64,000 nucleotides of DNA from contig JAJDZZ010000074.1 of NCBI GenBank assembly GCA_022824405.1, positions 1-64,000 of the forward strand. The letters are read 5' to 3'. A program made the position numbers and the translations under genes. Positions within the stretch are counted from its first letter, which is position 1. Each line of letters starts with the position of its first letter. Below, piece by piece: positions 8,639 through 17,499 of this stretch. The DNA comes from Opitutales bacterium. GTDB lineage: Bacteria > Verrucomicrobiota > Verrucomicrobiia > Opitutales > UBA2995. Below the pieces are notes generated by a model. The model was not told where the DNA came from. It saw nothing but the letters and a program-made list of their open reading frames with translations, and searched no databases.

Positions 8639-10615
8639 TCAATTTCGGGGCGTAGAAAGCTTTAATTCGATACGGGTGCCTCCGGTGTCCGGACTTTCAA
8701 CCGTAACTTTAGCCCTGAGGAACCGCGCCCTGCGCTTAAGTGATTTTGGCACGCCGTTTACCTTGTTTTTGGAAAGCCCGCGGCCGTTATCCCGGACGGA
8801 TAGCAAAACCTCCTTGGCGTCCGCTTTCAGTTCGGTGCTGAATTGGGAGGCGCCGGAGTGGCGGCTGATGTTGACGAGGCATTCATTGTAAAACAGGATC
8901 AGATCGAAGCGGGTCCGCGGATTGAGTTTTTCGAGGTATTTTTCGCCCTCTATGGAAATGTCGTTTTTGAGATTGGCCATAATCCGGCGGGAGGCGCGGT
9001 GTATGGCCTCGGGCATGCTGGGGAGCAGTCCGTCGGCTTCCAGCATGTTGGCGCAATGGCGCACGGCGGCGCTGCTCTGCTCGGTAACTCTCCGGATTCG
9101 TCGATGCAATGAGGTCAATTCTTCGGGGGAGTTCCTGGCTTCTTCAGCCATATCTGACAATAGTCTTATGGTATGAAGGTCGGCGCCCAGTTCGTCGTGC
9201 AGGTCCGCGGCCAGTTGTTCCTTGATTCCGGCCACTTGCCGCATGGAGAAGAATCGGAAGATGAGTACCGTAAATACGATTCCTGCTGCCAACAGGACGG
9301 CCAACCAGCCCAGCAGGGTCAGATAGGTCTTTTGGCGGGCGTAGCGATTATTCAATTCGGCCAGGACAATGGGGCGTTCTGTCTCCAGGTCATGCCGCCG
9401 GGCCAACTCGTTCAACCAATCCCTTAGGGGAAGGATTTGTCCATAAAGGTTGAACCCGTCGGTCAATGCGGAATAGGACCTCGCAGAACTGGTAGGCTCC
9501 AAATTGCCGGTCATCAACCTACCGGCGGCCACATTCGAACCCTTGGAGAACAGTTCGATTTCAGCAAAACCCAAGATCGATTTCATTATGCCGTTTCTTT
9601 CTGCGATATAGGGCTCGGACACGATCAGGCGGATATATCGACAAGCCCTTTCCGGGAAACTCCGCATAATGATGGGTCCTGTGTCGTAAATCGTTTCCAT
9701 GCGGTATTCCGTCAAACGAACGGCATCGGAAAAGTCGGGTTCGATGGCTCCTTCTAGAATTAGTTGACGGGGAAGACTCAATCCGAGGGGAGAAGCTTGG
9801 GGCACGGTATCTCCCAATTCTATGGCGTGGAGGTGACTTCGGTTCAGTTCATGAATCGAACCGAGATCGACCATCATTGTCGGATGGTCTTCCAACCTGC
9901 TCTCACCTAAGAAGGCAATGCTCTGTTCTCCGTGGGCGGCGTCCATCAAATAGGGAACAAAACCATCCACGAGGTATTGTTTTCTCCGCGCGCTATCGGA
10001 TTCCGTATCATTGGATGAAACCCGAACGGGTTTGTTGAGGGCGATGTTTTCCTGACCGCTAAAAACCAGGACCTCATCCAATTGAAGGATGTATTTCCCA
10101 TCCCAGGCCCGTGGAGATAGCTTAGAGGCTTCTAACCGGATCCAGGTTGCGGCTGTTTCCGGGATGGACACAACCAGCGGGGCGATGCGCGGTAGAACGC
10201 TATCCTCGGGACCGAAGGAGGCAATTACGGTGCCCGTTGCGTTTTCGCTGTTTCCAGCAACCAAGCGGAATTCAAGGGGGAATCCGTCCGCCCTGAAACC
10301 GGTCTTCGTATCGCGCCAAATAACCGGCACCAGCACTATTTGATCGATTGCCTTTTCCTCTCCCAGTTCAATTTCAATCCATTCGGCGTGATGGCCGTCC
10401 TCATGGAAGTTGGACCTGAAACCCACCGAACCGATACCGCTTCGCATGCTGAAATGTGCCAACTCGTTCAGTTCCGAGTCGATAAAGGCCAGACGTTCCT
10501 CGAGGCGGTCGGTTGATTTGGCCTCAAGGTTTTCTTCCGAATCTGCCCAAATTGGCATCGATGGCAGAACAGCGGCCAAAATTGCGCTCAGGAAATTGGC
10601 TCTAGCTCGGTACAT
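8639..10615 (-). CDS. Sensor histidine kinase with tandem discoidin-like periplasmic domains
   Basis: Membrane histidine kinase of 658 aa. A signal peptide (1-24) is followed by two beta-rich segments that look like F5/8 type C (discoidin) folds, about residues 50-188 and 190-357. Each carries an 'I-x-L-G-E/S' strand, and the second has N-I-A-L-N-K-P-V-R-V-S-S. A single membrane span (about 431-456) leads to a dimerisation region with the phospho-accepting His473 in D-L-H-D-E-L-G, the NarL/DegS-type H box. The ATPase domain shows N-E-C-L-V-N-I-S-R-H and R-D-N-G-R-G-L. Discoidin domains usually bind glycans or cell surfaces, so direct sugar sensing is plausible. It forms an operon with the response regulator and is divergent from a TonB receptor. 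Confidence 0.88.
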   Translation of the reverse strand: MYRARANFLSAILAAVLPSMPIWADSEENLEAKSTDRLEERLAFIDSELNELAHFSMRSGIGSVGFRSNFHEDGHHAEWIEIELGEEKAIDQIVLVPVIWRDTKTGFRADGFPLEFRLVAGNSENATGTVIASFGPEDSVLPRIAPLVVSIPETAATWIRLEASKLSPRAWDGKYILQLDEVLVFSGQENIALNKPVRVSSNDTESDSARRKQYLVDGFVPYLMDAAHGEQSIAFLGESRLEDHPTMMVDLGSIHELNRSHLHAIELGDTVPQASPLGLSLPRQLILEGAIEPDFSDAVRLTEYRMETIYDTGPIIMRSFPERACRYIRLIVSEPYIAERNGIMKSILGFAEIELFSKGSNVAAGRLMTGNLEPTSSARSYSALTDGFNLYGQILPLRDWLNELARRHDLETERPIVLAELNNRYARQKTYLTLLGWLAVLLAAGIVFTVLIFRFFSMRQVAGIKEQLAADLHDELGADLHTIRLLSDMAEEARNSPEELTSLHRRIRRVTEQSSAAVRHCANMLEADGLLPSMPEAIHRASRRIMANLKNDISIEGEKYLEKLNPRTRFDLILFYNECLVNISRHSGASQFSTELKADAKEVLLSVRDNGRGLSKNKVNGVPKSLKRRARFLRAKVTVESPDTGGTRIELKLSTPRN

Positions 10616-10846
10616 GTCGGTTCATACCCGTAAATTCTAAACCGCCTATTCCACAATGTGGCATACATTTGCACCGGATGGAAAAAAATTTGCGGATTTA
10701 AGACTGCGGCAGCCTTTGGCATCCTATAAAATAAGGATATATGCAGCATAGAAAAGCTGTTATACTGGGTTTTATTCCACCCCTTCAAATAAAGGCCTGA
10801 GGTATCTCCGACTCAATTCCCCGGGCTGAAAAACACCCAGATTATT
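10616..10846. promoter_or_regulatory. Divergent intergenic region with a small palindrome
   Basis: This 231-bp gap separates the histidine kinase (leftward) from the TonB receptor (rightward) and must hold promoters for both. A perfect palindrome CCACA-A-TGTGG lies at 10651-10661, 36 bp upstream of the kinase start, and could be an operator. An AT-rich part (about 10720-10780) contains TATAAA and TATACT hexamers that could be -10 elements for the receptor, but no convincing -35 boxes were found. Confidence 0.35.
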
Positions 10847-13800
10847 ATGAACTCAAATGGTTGCTTATATTTTTCGGTCAATACGCTTCGCCTCGCCGTC
10901 CTTGCCGGTGTGGTGTTTGGCGGTCTGACCCTCGCCCTGGCCCAGGAACAGGAAGACGACAATATCTACGAACTATCGCCCTTCCAGGTCGACGAAAGCG
11001 CCGATGCCGGCTACTACGCTGCCCAGACCCTGGCCGGAGGCCGTGTCCGGACCAACCTGTCCGATGTGGCAACTTCCGTTCAGGTCATTACCGAGGAATT
11101 CCTGGAAGACCTTGGGGCATCCAGCCTCGATGAAGTGCTCGTTTACACCACAAACACCGATGTCTGGGGGCAACAGAGCAATTACCAAGCTGCGTCCGCG
11201 GCCTTGGACCGGGAACTCACCTCGGAAGAAACCCGTGAGGACCCTGGCAATGCAAACCGGATTCGAGGACTGTCACGAGCTACCCGCACGGTAAATTACT
11301 TCGTGACCGAAATTCCCTTTGATTCCTACATCTCCGGTCGCCTCGACATCAACCGCGGATCGAATTCCTTCCTCTTCGGTCTCGGATCGCCCGGCGGTAT
11401 CATCAATACCCAGTTGGCCCAGGCTCAATTCCGGGATGACGGAAGAGTGGATATAAGGCTTTCGACCGAAGATTTTGAAGGTAATTTCAGCAAACGCGGT
11501 TCCGTCAACGTGAACAGGGAGATTATCGAAGGTAAATTAGCCCTGCGCATTGCCGCATTGACAGAAGATAAGGAGTTTACTCAGCAACCTGCTTACTATG
11601 ACCAGGACAGGTTTTATGTCGCTGCCAAAATGAAACCCTGGGAAGAGCGCAACATCGTCTTGCGGGCTCACTATGAAACGGGGGAAATCGACAGCGTCCC
11701 GGTCGATCGCTTGGGCCCATTGGAAAACCTGACTTCGTTTCTGACCAAGTTGAACGGGATCGAATACGATACCCCGACCGGGCGACAGGTCGTCGACGTG
11801 TATCAGAATGTCCTGGACGTGAGCGCGGTCCACCGCAATGGCGGCCTTGGACTCGACGCCGCCGGCAACGTTATACGCAGGTTTGGCAACCCGAGCGGAG
11901 GACCCGTCGGCAATAAATGGGTAATGGTTTATGATGACACCATGACGGCTGACGGTTTGCCCGGACGGGCCTTTCAAGCCTCCATCGTCAACATGTTTAC
12001 GCGGGGAAATCCCCAACTCGATCCGGATAACAATTACCTTGGCACAAGATTTGCCAGGTTTATCGGGGTGCCTTCAATCGCGCAAATCGTAGCTGTCCGG
12101 CCCGATCTGACCAACTATATCGACCATGCTTTATTGGATTATGATACCTTTGATTGGAGGAGAAACCTGATCAGCGGAACGCTGGACTTCTTTGAGAATG
12201 AATTTGAGCAGAAAAACGTGACCTTCGAGGCCGTTTCAGAGGATGCAAATTTCGGTATTGAGGTTTCCTACGACAAACAGGACTTCGAACGCAACAGCTT
12301 CGTCGCCATGGGCTCTCCCAGAATAACCATCGATGTCAACAAGTCCCTGCCCATAGGACCAAACGAGATATTCGGACCCAATAATCCCAATTTTGGCCGG
12401 CCCATGACATTGACAGGGGTTCCGCAAACTACCAATCCACGTGATCTCCGGGAAACTTACCGGGCCACGGCCTATGCCAGTTTTGATTTCGAAGAGCATT
12501 TTGAAGATGGCTTCCTTAGTAACCTTGGGAGCCATACCCTGACCGGATTATATGACGATCACGAGCACAACGAGAGGATAGAAAGGTATGTCCTGATCGG
12601 TGAAGGCGGCGATATCGCATTTCATTTGAATGATTTTCGCGGAATCACCAACAACCGCAGGGAACAAGCGCTCTTTTACTTGGGCCCCCCACAACTGGAT
12701 GCCTTTAATGATCCGAACTTCCAATTATCCGATTTCGAAATAAACCCGATTCCAGCCCATGCCCGCTACGTAGGGTTACCGCCGGACTTTTCCATACCCG
12801 TCGCATTCTGGAACCGGGGCGACCCCGCCACTGACGCGAACGTCAACAGTGTTCGCAACGATGAGCATACCGATACCGGTGTTTTCGGACCGACCTGGCA
12901 AGGACGTAATGGAGAACTGCGCAGAACCACAACCGAGTCGACCGCGGCAATTCTGCAAAGCTTCTGGCTGAACAATCTGCTGGTAACCAACCTGGGTTGG
13001 AGAAACGACAGCATCAAGCAATGGGCCAACGCCTCACCACCGCTGGATGATGAACAAGTGCCCCTTTTGAAACATCCCGATTGGAACCTTGAAGGAATTG
13101 AGGCCAATGTCGTAGATGAAAGCATCTTTTCCTATGGGCTGGTTCTGAAAGTCCCGGGAAATTGGTTGCCCGAAGGCACAAGTGTCTCCTTGCATTATGG
13201 GGAGTCGGAGAACTTCATTGCCAGTCCGGGAGGGTTTGATTTCGACGGCAATCTGGTGCCCAGTCCTTCAGGAGATACCACCGATTACGGAATTACCCTG
13301 AGCCTTGCCGACAACAAGCTGGTGGCCCGTTTGAATTACTATCAGGGAAACCTTCAGAACGAGCTCTTTCCCGCGAGCCGAACCGCCTACCGGTGGACGG
13401 GCACAAATGGCATTTTAGGCAATATCAGGGCTTTGTTTACAGAGCTGGACAACAGGGACCGGAATGGTGATGGCATCATCGATCTGGAACTTGATGATAT
13501 GGGAGTAGCATTCGATCCCGATATGGACGACAACGGATTGTTGGACGAATTCGAAGGTGATGGAAACGTTTACCCGACATTGGCGGAGGTCCGTACCCTG
13601 GAGGAGAGGTATTTGGATATCCTGACTCCCTTTGCTCGAGAAACGGGTGATCTCCAGTTGATTTCCGGAGCTGATTCACCAACGGGGAATCCCGTTACTT
13701 CAAACTCCGTCGGATTGTGGAATGTTCTGGCCGATACGGCCGATCTGGTTGCAGAGGGATATGAATTTGAGGTTACGTATAATCCGACACCCAGTTTACG

Positions 13801-14446
13801 CATGGCGTTGAATATCACCAAGCAAAGCGCTACCCGGACCGACATCATGCCGCGCTATACCAAATTGTGGGATCAAATCCTGGCCATATTCGACGATCAT
13901 CCCAATCTCTTGGGAATCCGCACCGGCAGTAATAAAATGGGATTGCCGAAACAAACGAATATTTTCGCAGGTAATACTGTTTATGGGCAAATAGCAACTG
14001 GTAGGGCCGCCGGTGGCAGCTACCTGTTCAGCAAGGCATCTGAGGGGACCGACAACTCCGAGGTCCGGGAATGGCGGGTCAATGTAATCGGAAATTACCG
14101 GTTCACCGAGGGCCGTATGAGAGGCGTCAATATCGGAGGAGCTTATCGCTGGCAGGATGAAGCTGCAAATGGCTACGGACTGGCGATTAATCCCGTGAAT
14201 AATATTCCCTATCCCGATCCCTTCCAACCGTATTTTGACGATGGATTCGATGCGGTGGACACTTGGATCGGGTATAGTCGCAAAATCTGGAATAGCCGCA
14301 TAGATTGGCGGGTACAACTCAATATCCGGAACGTGTTTGGCGATAAAACCCCGGACGTGGTCCAGGTTCAGCCCGATGGCAGCCCGGTCCGGGTTTCTCT
14401 TCCAACCCCTCGACAATTCCTTCTCTCCAACACCTTCCGGTTCTGA
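10847..14446 (+). CDS. TonB-dependent outer-membrane receptor (1199 aa)
   Basis: Very large TonB-dependent receptor of the type common in Opitutales. After a signal peptide ending in A-L-A-Q come an acidic linker and Y-E-L-S-P-F-Q-V, then the plug domain (T-L-A-G-G-R-V-R-T-N-L-S-D-V, V-I-T-E-E-F-L-E-D, R-I-R-G-L, G-L-G-S-P-G-G-I-I-N). The rest is a beta-barrel ending in phenylalanine (N-T-F-R-F), as outer-membrane proteins do. In an extracellular-loop position, encoded near 13450-13570, there are two EF-hand-like loops: D-R-N-G-D-G-I-I-D and D-M-D-D-N-G-L-L-D-E-F-E. It lies next to and divergent from the two-component system and probably imports the oligosaccharide released by the neighbouring enzymes. 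The ligand is not determinable. Confidence 0.93.
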   Translation: MNSNGCLYFSVNTLRLAVLAGVVFGGLTLALAQEQEDDNIYELSPFQVDESADAGYYAAQTLAGGRVRTNLSDVATSVQVITEEFLEDLGASSLDEVLVYTTNTDVWGQQSNYQAASAALDRELTSEETREDPGNANRIRGLSRATRTVNYFVTEIPFDSYISGRLDINRGSNSFLFGLGSPGGIINTQLAQAQFRDDGRVDIRLSTEDFEGNFSKRGSVNVNREIIEGKLALRIAALTEDKEFTQQPAYYDQDRFYVAAKMKPWEERNIVLRAHYETGEIDSVPVDRLGPLENLTSFLTKLNGIEYDTPTGRQVVDVYQNVLDVSAVHRNGGLGLDAAGNVIRRFGNPSGGPVGNKWVMVYDDTMTADGLPGRAFQASIVNMFTRGNPQLDPDNNYLGTRFARFIGVPSIAQIVAVRPDLTNYIDHALLDYDTFDWRRNLISGTLDFFENEFEQKNVTFEAVSEDANFGIEVSYDKQDFERNSFVAMGSPRITIDVNKSLPIGPNEIFGPNNPNFGRPMTLTGVPQTTNPRDLRETYRATAYASFDFEEHFEDGFLSNLGSHTLTGLYDDHEHNERIERYVLIGEGGDIAFHLNDFRGITNNRREQALFYLGPPQLDAFNDPNFQLSDFEINPIPAHARYVGLPPDFSIPVAFWNRGDPATDANVNSVRNDEHTDTGVFGPTWQGRNGELRRTTTESTAAILQSFWLNNLLVTNLGWRNDSIKQWANASPPLDDEQVPLLKHPDWNLEGIEANVVDESIFSYGLVLKVPGNWLPEGTSVSLHYGESENFIASPGGFDFDGNLVPSPSGDTTDYGITLSLADNKLVARLNYYQGNLQNELFPASRTAYRWTGTNGILGNIRALFTELDNRDRNGDGIIDLELDDMGVAFDPDMDDNGLLDEFEGDGNVYPTLAEVRTLEERYLDILTPFARETGDLQLISGADSPTGNPVTSNSVGLWNVLADTADLVAEGYEFEVTYNPTPSLRMALNITKQSATRTDIMPRYTKLWDQILAIFDDHPNLLGIRTGSNKMGLPKQTNIFAGNTVYGQIATGRAAGGSYLFSKASEGTDNSEVREWRVNVIGNYRFTEGRMRGVNIGGAYRWQDEAANGYGLAINPVNNIPYPDPFQPYFDDGFDAVDTWIGYSRKIWNSRIDWRVQLNIRNVFGDKTPDVVQVQPDGSPVRVSLPTPRQFLLSNTFRF

Positions 14447-14867
14447 TCCGAAAAAAAGGGGGCTGTCCTGAATAATTCTTGGTCGGCCCTGAAGGAGTCA
14501 TAATTGTTCGGAGTAGGTGAATTGCTTCCGGCTTCGCAAAGTTACTCGAAATGCTGTGCGTCCTTTTTCCGGATACTGCCTTCCTGCGCAATCGCGGCGT
14601 AAACCCGCTCCTACAAGGCTACAAGGCGCGCGGGGCGCGCCAATTGGCGTGGTGGGGGACAGGAATGTCCCCCCTCCGTTATCTCTTGGCGTTTCTTGGC
14701 GATCTTGGCGAGAGTCCTCTCCTCTCAGCAACTCAGCATCTCATATAATTCCTAATTCCTAATTCCAAATTGGCGCGCCTTGGCGCGCCTCAAGCAATCG
14801 CGGCGTAAAGCCGCCCCTACTCGAAATGAGGTTTCAATTCCCGGTTTTTGGGATAGTCTCTAACGTA
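14447..14867. repeat. Repeat-rich spacer (words oriented toward the right-hand gene)
   Basis: No gene is supported. The spacer is a string of words found elsewhere in the window: two copies of a GCGGC-GTAAA-GCCGC type hairpin with flanks CAATC..CCTAC (14589-14614 and 14795-14820); a GC-rich stretch and hairpin GGGGGACA-GGAA-TGTCCCCC-CTCCGTTA (14625-14681); a 'CTTGGCG' tandem (14682-14716); two and a half units of 'AATTCCT' (14747-14766); and GGCGCGCC-TT-GGCGCGCC (14772-14789). The last hairpin ends just before the following gene. Confidence 0.8.
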
Positions 14868-17198
14868 ATGAAGGTTTTAAAAAGGATTATTCTCCTCATT
14901 TTGTGGTTTCCGGGCGCCGGGCTGTCGCAGGGGACAGGTTTGGCTCCACTGCAGGAAAGCGTGACACGGCATTGGATAGGTCCGGAATATTGGACCAATC
15001 CCCTGATGAACTGGAGGCTTTCGAACGGCCGAATCGAAAATACCCATGGCGGTTGGGTCAACGAGGTGCATTCCCTTACGCATCAGCTCAAGGAGGGGGA
15101 TGGGGAATTTTCCATGCGGGTGCGTTCAGGCCTCTTGCCGGGTCGAGGAACTTCAGATGCTGAAGTAGCCTTTGTGGGATTCAAGTTCGGCGCGGTCGGG
15201 CATCGCAACGATTACAGGTCGAACCTATTGCATGATTTGGAAAGCGCATTTGCGGAAGAATTGATGCGGGAGCCTCCTCTACAGGCCGGCTTTACAACGG
15301 ATGGACGCCTGATCGTCGGTTCTGAATTATCGGAGCGGTTCCTCATGCCGAATCACATGAAGGATGCCGTGCTGGCGCTCGATGTCATCTATGCCGCCAA
15401 GGTCGCCAAGGTGCGGTTGACGGTTTCGGTTTCAAACGAGGAAATCGGTGTTTTGGAATCGGAAATAGAAAGGGAGTCCTTGATCGGTAATGTGGCCCTC
15501 GCTTGTCACGGCTTAAATCCACCCAGGCGAAAGCGACGCGATGCAACCGACCTGAACCATCCCAGGTTCTGGTTTTCCGACTGGGAGGTAAGTGGGGAAA
15601 AATTCAGCTTTCGCCCGGAACAGACCTTTGGACCTATCCTATGGTCCCAATACACGCTGCATGAAAACAGGCTGAAACTGATGGCCTTTTTCGTCCCCAT
15701 GGAGGACGAGGCGAACAAGGTGGCGGAACTACAGGTCCGTTCCGGTGGGAAGTGGGGCACGGTGGCCAGGAGTACCATTGATCCATTGTCCCGCACAGCT
15801 CTTTTCCGCGTGGACGATTGGGACAGCGCCATCGACCGGGACTACCGGGTAACCTACCGCTGGAACTCAATGGACGGGGATGACCTGGCGATTTGGAGCG
15901 GAACCATTCGCAGGGATCCGGTCGATAAGGAAACCATTGTCATGGCCGGTTTGTCCTGCTCGCACTCGGAATTGTTTCCCAACCGGTTTCTGGTGGAAAA
16001 CCTCCTTCTTCAGGATCCCGACCTCGTCTTTTTTTCCGGAGACCAGATTTACGAAACCAACGGGGGTTATTGGATCGTGACAGCCAGCAACAAACAGGAC
16101 GTTCCGCGAGCGGCGCTCAACTACCTGGGGAAATTCTGGCTCTCCATTCTCGGATTTCGGGATCTCCTGAAAGATCGTCCGAGCGTCATGGTTCCCGATG
16201 ATCATGACCTGTATTCAAATGACCTGTGGGGGAAAGGGGGTATCCCAATGGAGCGGGAAAGGTGCTTCGGCGGTTACCGCATGCACCGTGACTGGATCAA
16301 TATGGTGGAGCACACCCAAATGGCACACCGCCCGGATCCTTTTGACCCCGGGCCCATCGACCAGGGAATTCGCGCTTACACCACAAGCCTGGATGTCGGA
16401 GGGGTCAGTTTTGCCCTGATCAACGACCGCAAATTCAAATCCGCTCCCGGGGATGTGTTAGACGCCATGGAGCCCCTGTTTGTCATGCGTGGAGAGCGAA
16501 ATCTGTCCTCGCTGGATTCCATCAATGAGGAGGGTTTCGATACTCGAAGTTTGGACCGGGAAGATCTTCAGTTGCTGGGGCGGCGCCAGCTCGATTTTCT
16601 CCGCCACTGGGCCAAAGACGGAGCCCCTCTCCGGGCCGTGCTGCATCAGTCCGCCTTTTGCCAACCGCACCATCTGATGCTGGCCGATATGGACTCCAAT
16701 GGCTGGCCCCAATCGGGGCGCAACCGGGCCCTTGAAGTAATTCGCCAGGCCAATGCTGTGATGATCAGTGGCGATCTGCATTTTGCCTCACTGGTGCAGC
16801 AGGGTATCGACGATTGGGAAGATGCGGGATGGAGTTTCACCCTCCCCGCCGTGTTGACGCAGACCCACCGTTTCTGGCGTCCGACAGTTGCGGGAGAAAA
16901 CCGCCTGCCCGGCATGCCGGATTACACCGGGCGATTCCTGGATGGTTGGGGTAACAGGATTACGGTTTGGGCCGCGGCAAATCCTCGCAGCTTCCTGATC
17001 GACGACCCTTATCGGGGGGAAGGAGAAAGAACCCTCGAATACCTGCGGACGAACGGCCTTGGCTACGGGATCGTCCGATTCAACAAACCGGACCAAACCG
17101 TGACCTTCGAAAGCTGGCCGGTTTACGGAGCTTTTAAGGGTCCTGAAGCGCACCGGCAACACCCGGGATTTCCCAGGACGGTGAATATGCGGAGATAA
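14868..17198 (+). CDS. Large secreted PhoD-like metallophosphatase, copy 1
   Basis: Protein of about 776 aa related to PhoD-like metallophosphatases. An ATG at 14826 lies nearer the repeats; the ATG at 14868 gives the better signal peptide (M-K-V-L-K-R-I-I-L-L-I-L...). The first 350 residues are a beta-rich domain without an assigned function (motif W-I-G-P-E-Y-W-T-N-P-L-M-N-W). The phosphatase part follows: G-L-S-C-S-H-S-E-L-F, F-S-G-D-Q-I-Y-E, P-D-D-H-D-L-Y-S-N-D, I-N-D-R-K-F-K-S-A and S-G-D-L-H-F-A, which supply the expected metal-binding Asp/His residues. The gene at 25558 is a close paralogue over the full length, including the N-terminal domain. The role is probably hydrolysis of a phosphate ester outside the cytoplasm; the substrate is unknown. 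Confidence 0.8.
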   Translation: MKVLKRIILLILWFPGAGLSQGTGLAPLQESVTRHWIGPEYWTNPLMNWRLSNGRIENTHGGWVNEVHSLTHQLKEGDGEFSMRVRSGLLPGRGTSDAEVAFVGFKFGAVGHRNDYRSNLLHDLESAFAEELMREPPLQAGFTTDGRLIVGSELSERFLMPNHMKDAVLALDVIYAAKVAKVRLTVSVSNEEIGVLESEIERESLIGNVALACHGLNPPRRKRRDATDLNHPRFWFSDWEVSGEKFSFRPEQTFGPILWSQYTLHENRLKLMAFFVPMEDEANKVAELQVRSGGKWGTVARSTIDPLSRTALFRVDDWDSAIDRDYRVTYRWNSMDGDDLAIWSGTIRRDPVDKETIVMAGLSCSHSELFPNRFLVENLLLQDPDLVFFSGDQIYETNGGYWIVTASNKQDVPRAALNYLGKFWLSILGFRDLLKDRPSVMVPDDHDLYSNDLWGKGGIPMERERCFGGYRMHRDWINMVEHTQMAHRPDPFDPGPIDQGIRAYTTSLDVGGVSFALINDRKFKSAPGDVLDAMEPLFVMRGERNLSSLDSINEEGFDTRSLDREDLQLLGRRQLDFLRHWAKDGAPLRAVLHQSAFCQPHHLMLADMDSNGWPQSGRNRALEVIRQANAVMISGDLHFASLVQQGIDDWEDAGWSFTLPAVLTQTHRFWRPTVAGENRLPGMPDYTGRFLDGWGNRITVWAAANPRSFLIDDPYRGEGERTLEYLRTNGLGYGIVRFNKPDQTVTFESWPVYGAFKGPEAHRQHPGFPRTVNMRR

Positions 17199-17499
17199 GA
17201 CAAACAGGCGCTGATTAACGAAGAATCCGAAAAGGAGGGAGGCGCCGGGGGCCTTTTGTGGAATCCCGTTGGGGTTCGGTTGTATGGGGGATTGGTAACC
17301 CAGCGTGCGCTATGCGACACTGGGCTTGGGAGTTTAACGCCTTTGGCGTAAGAGTCGGATGCTCGATGCTCGATGCTGGAAACGCTGCGATTGCGCTGGG
17401 TGTAATGGAATTGACTGGAAATTAAAACCTGTGGGTCAAGTATAGGGAAAAGGCAAAAAACCCGCCACTAGTCACCGGTCACCGATCAAAAAAACCTAC
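17199..17499. repeat. Repeat-rich spacer with REP-like hairpin
   Basis: Contains a truncated GGCGCC hairpin (17241-17253), then a block (about 17260-17330) built of a 'CCCGTTGGGG' element and an imperfect palindrome CCCAG...CTGGG (17298-17325). The same block occurs inverted at about 36571-36645. ACGCC-TTT-GGCGT (17337-17349), a 'GATGCTC' tandem near 17355-17380 and a 'GTCACCGGTCACCGATC' tandem near 17470 follow. The repeats continue into the next coding sequence. Confidence 0.75.
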
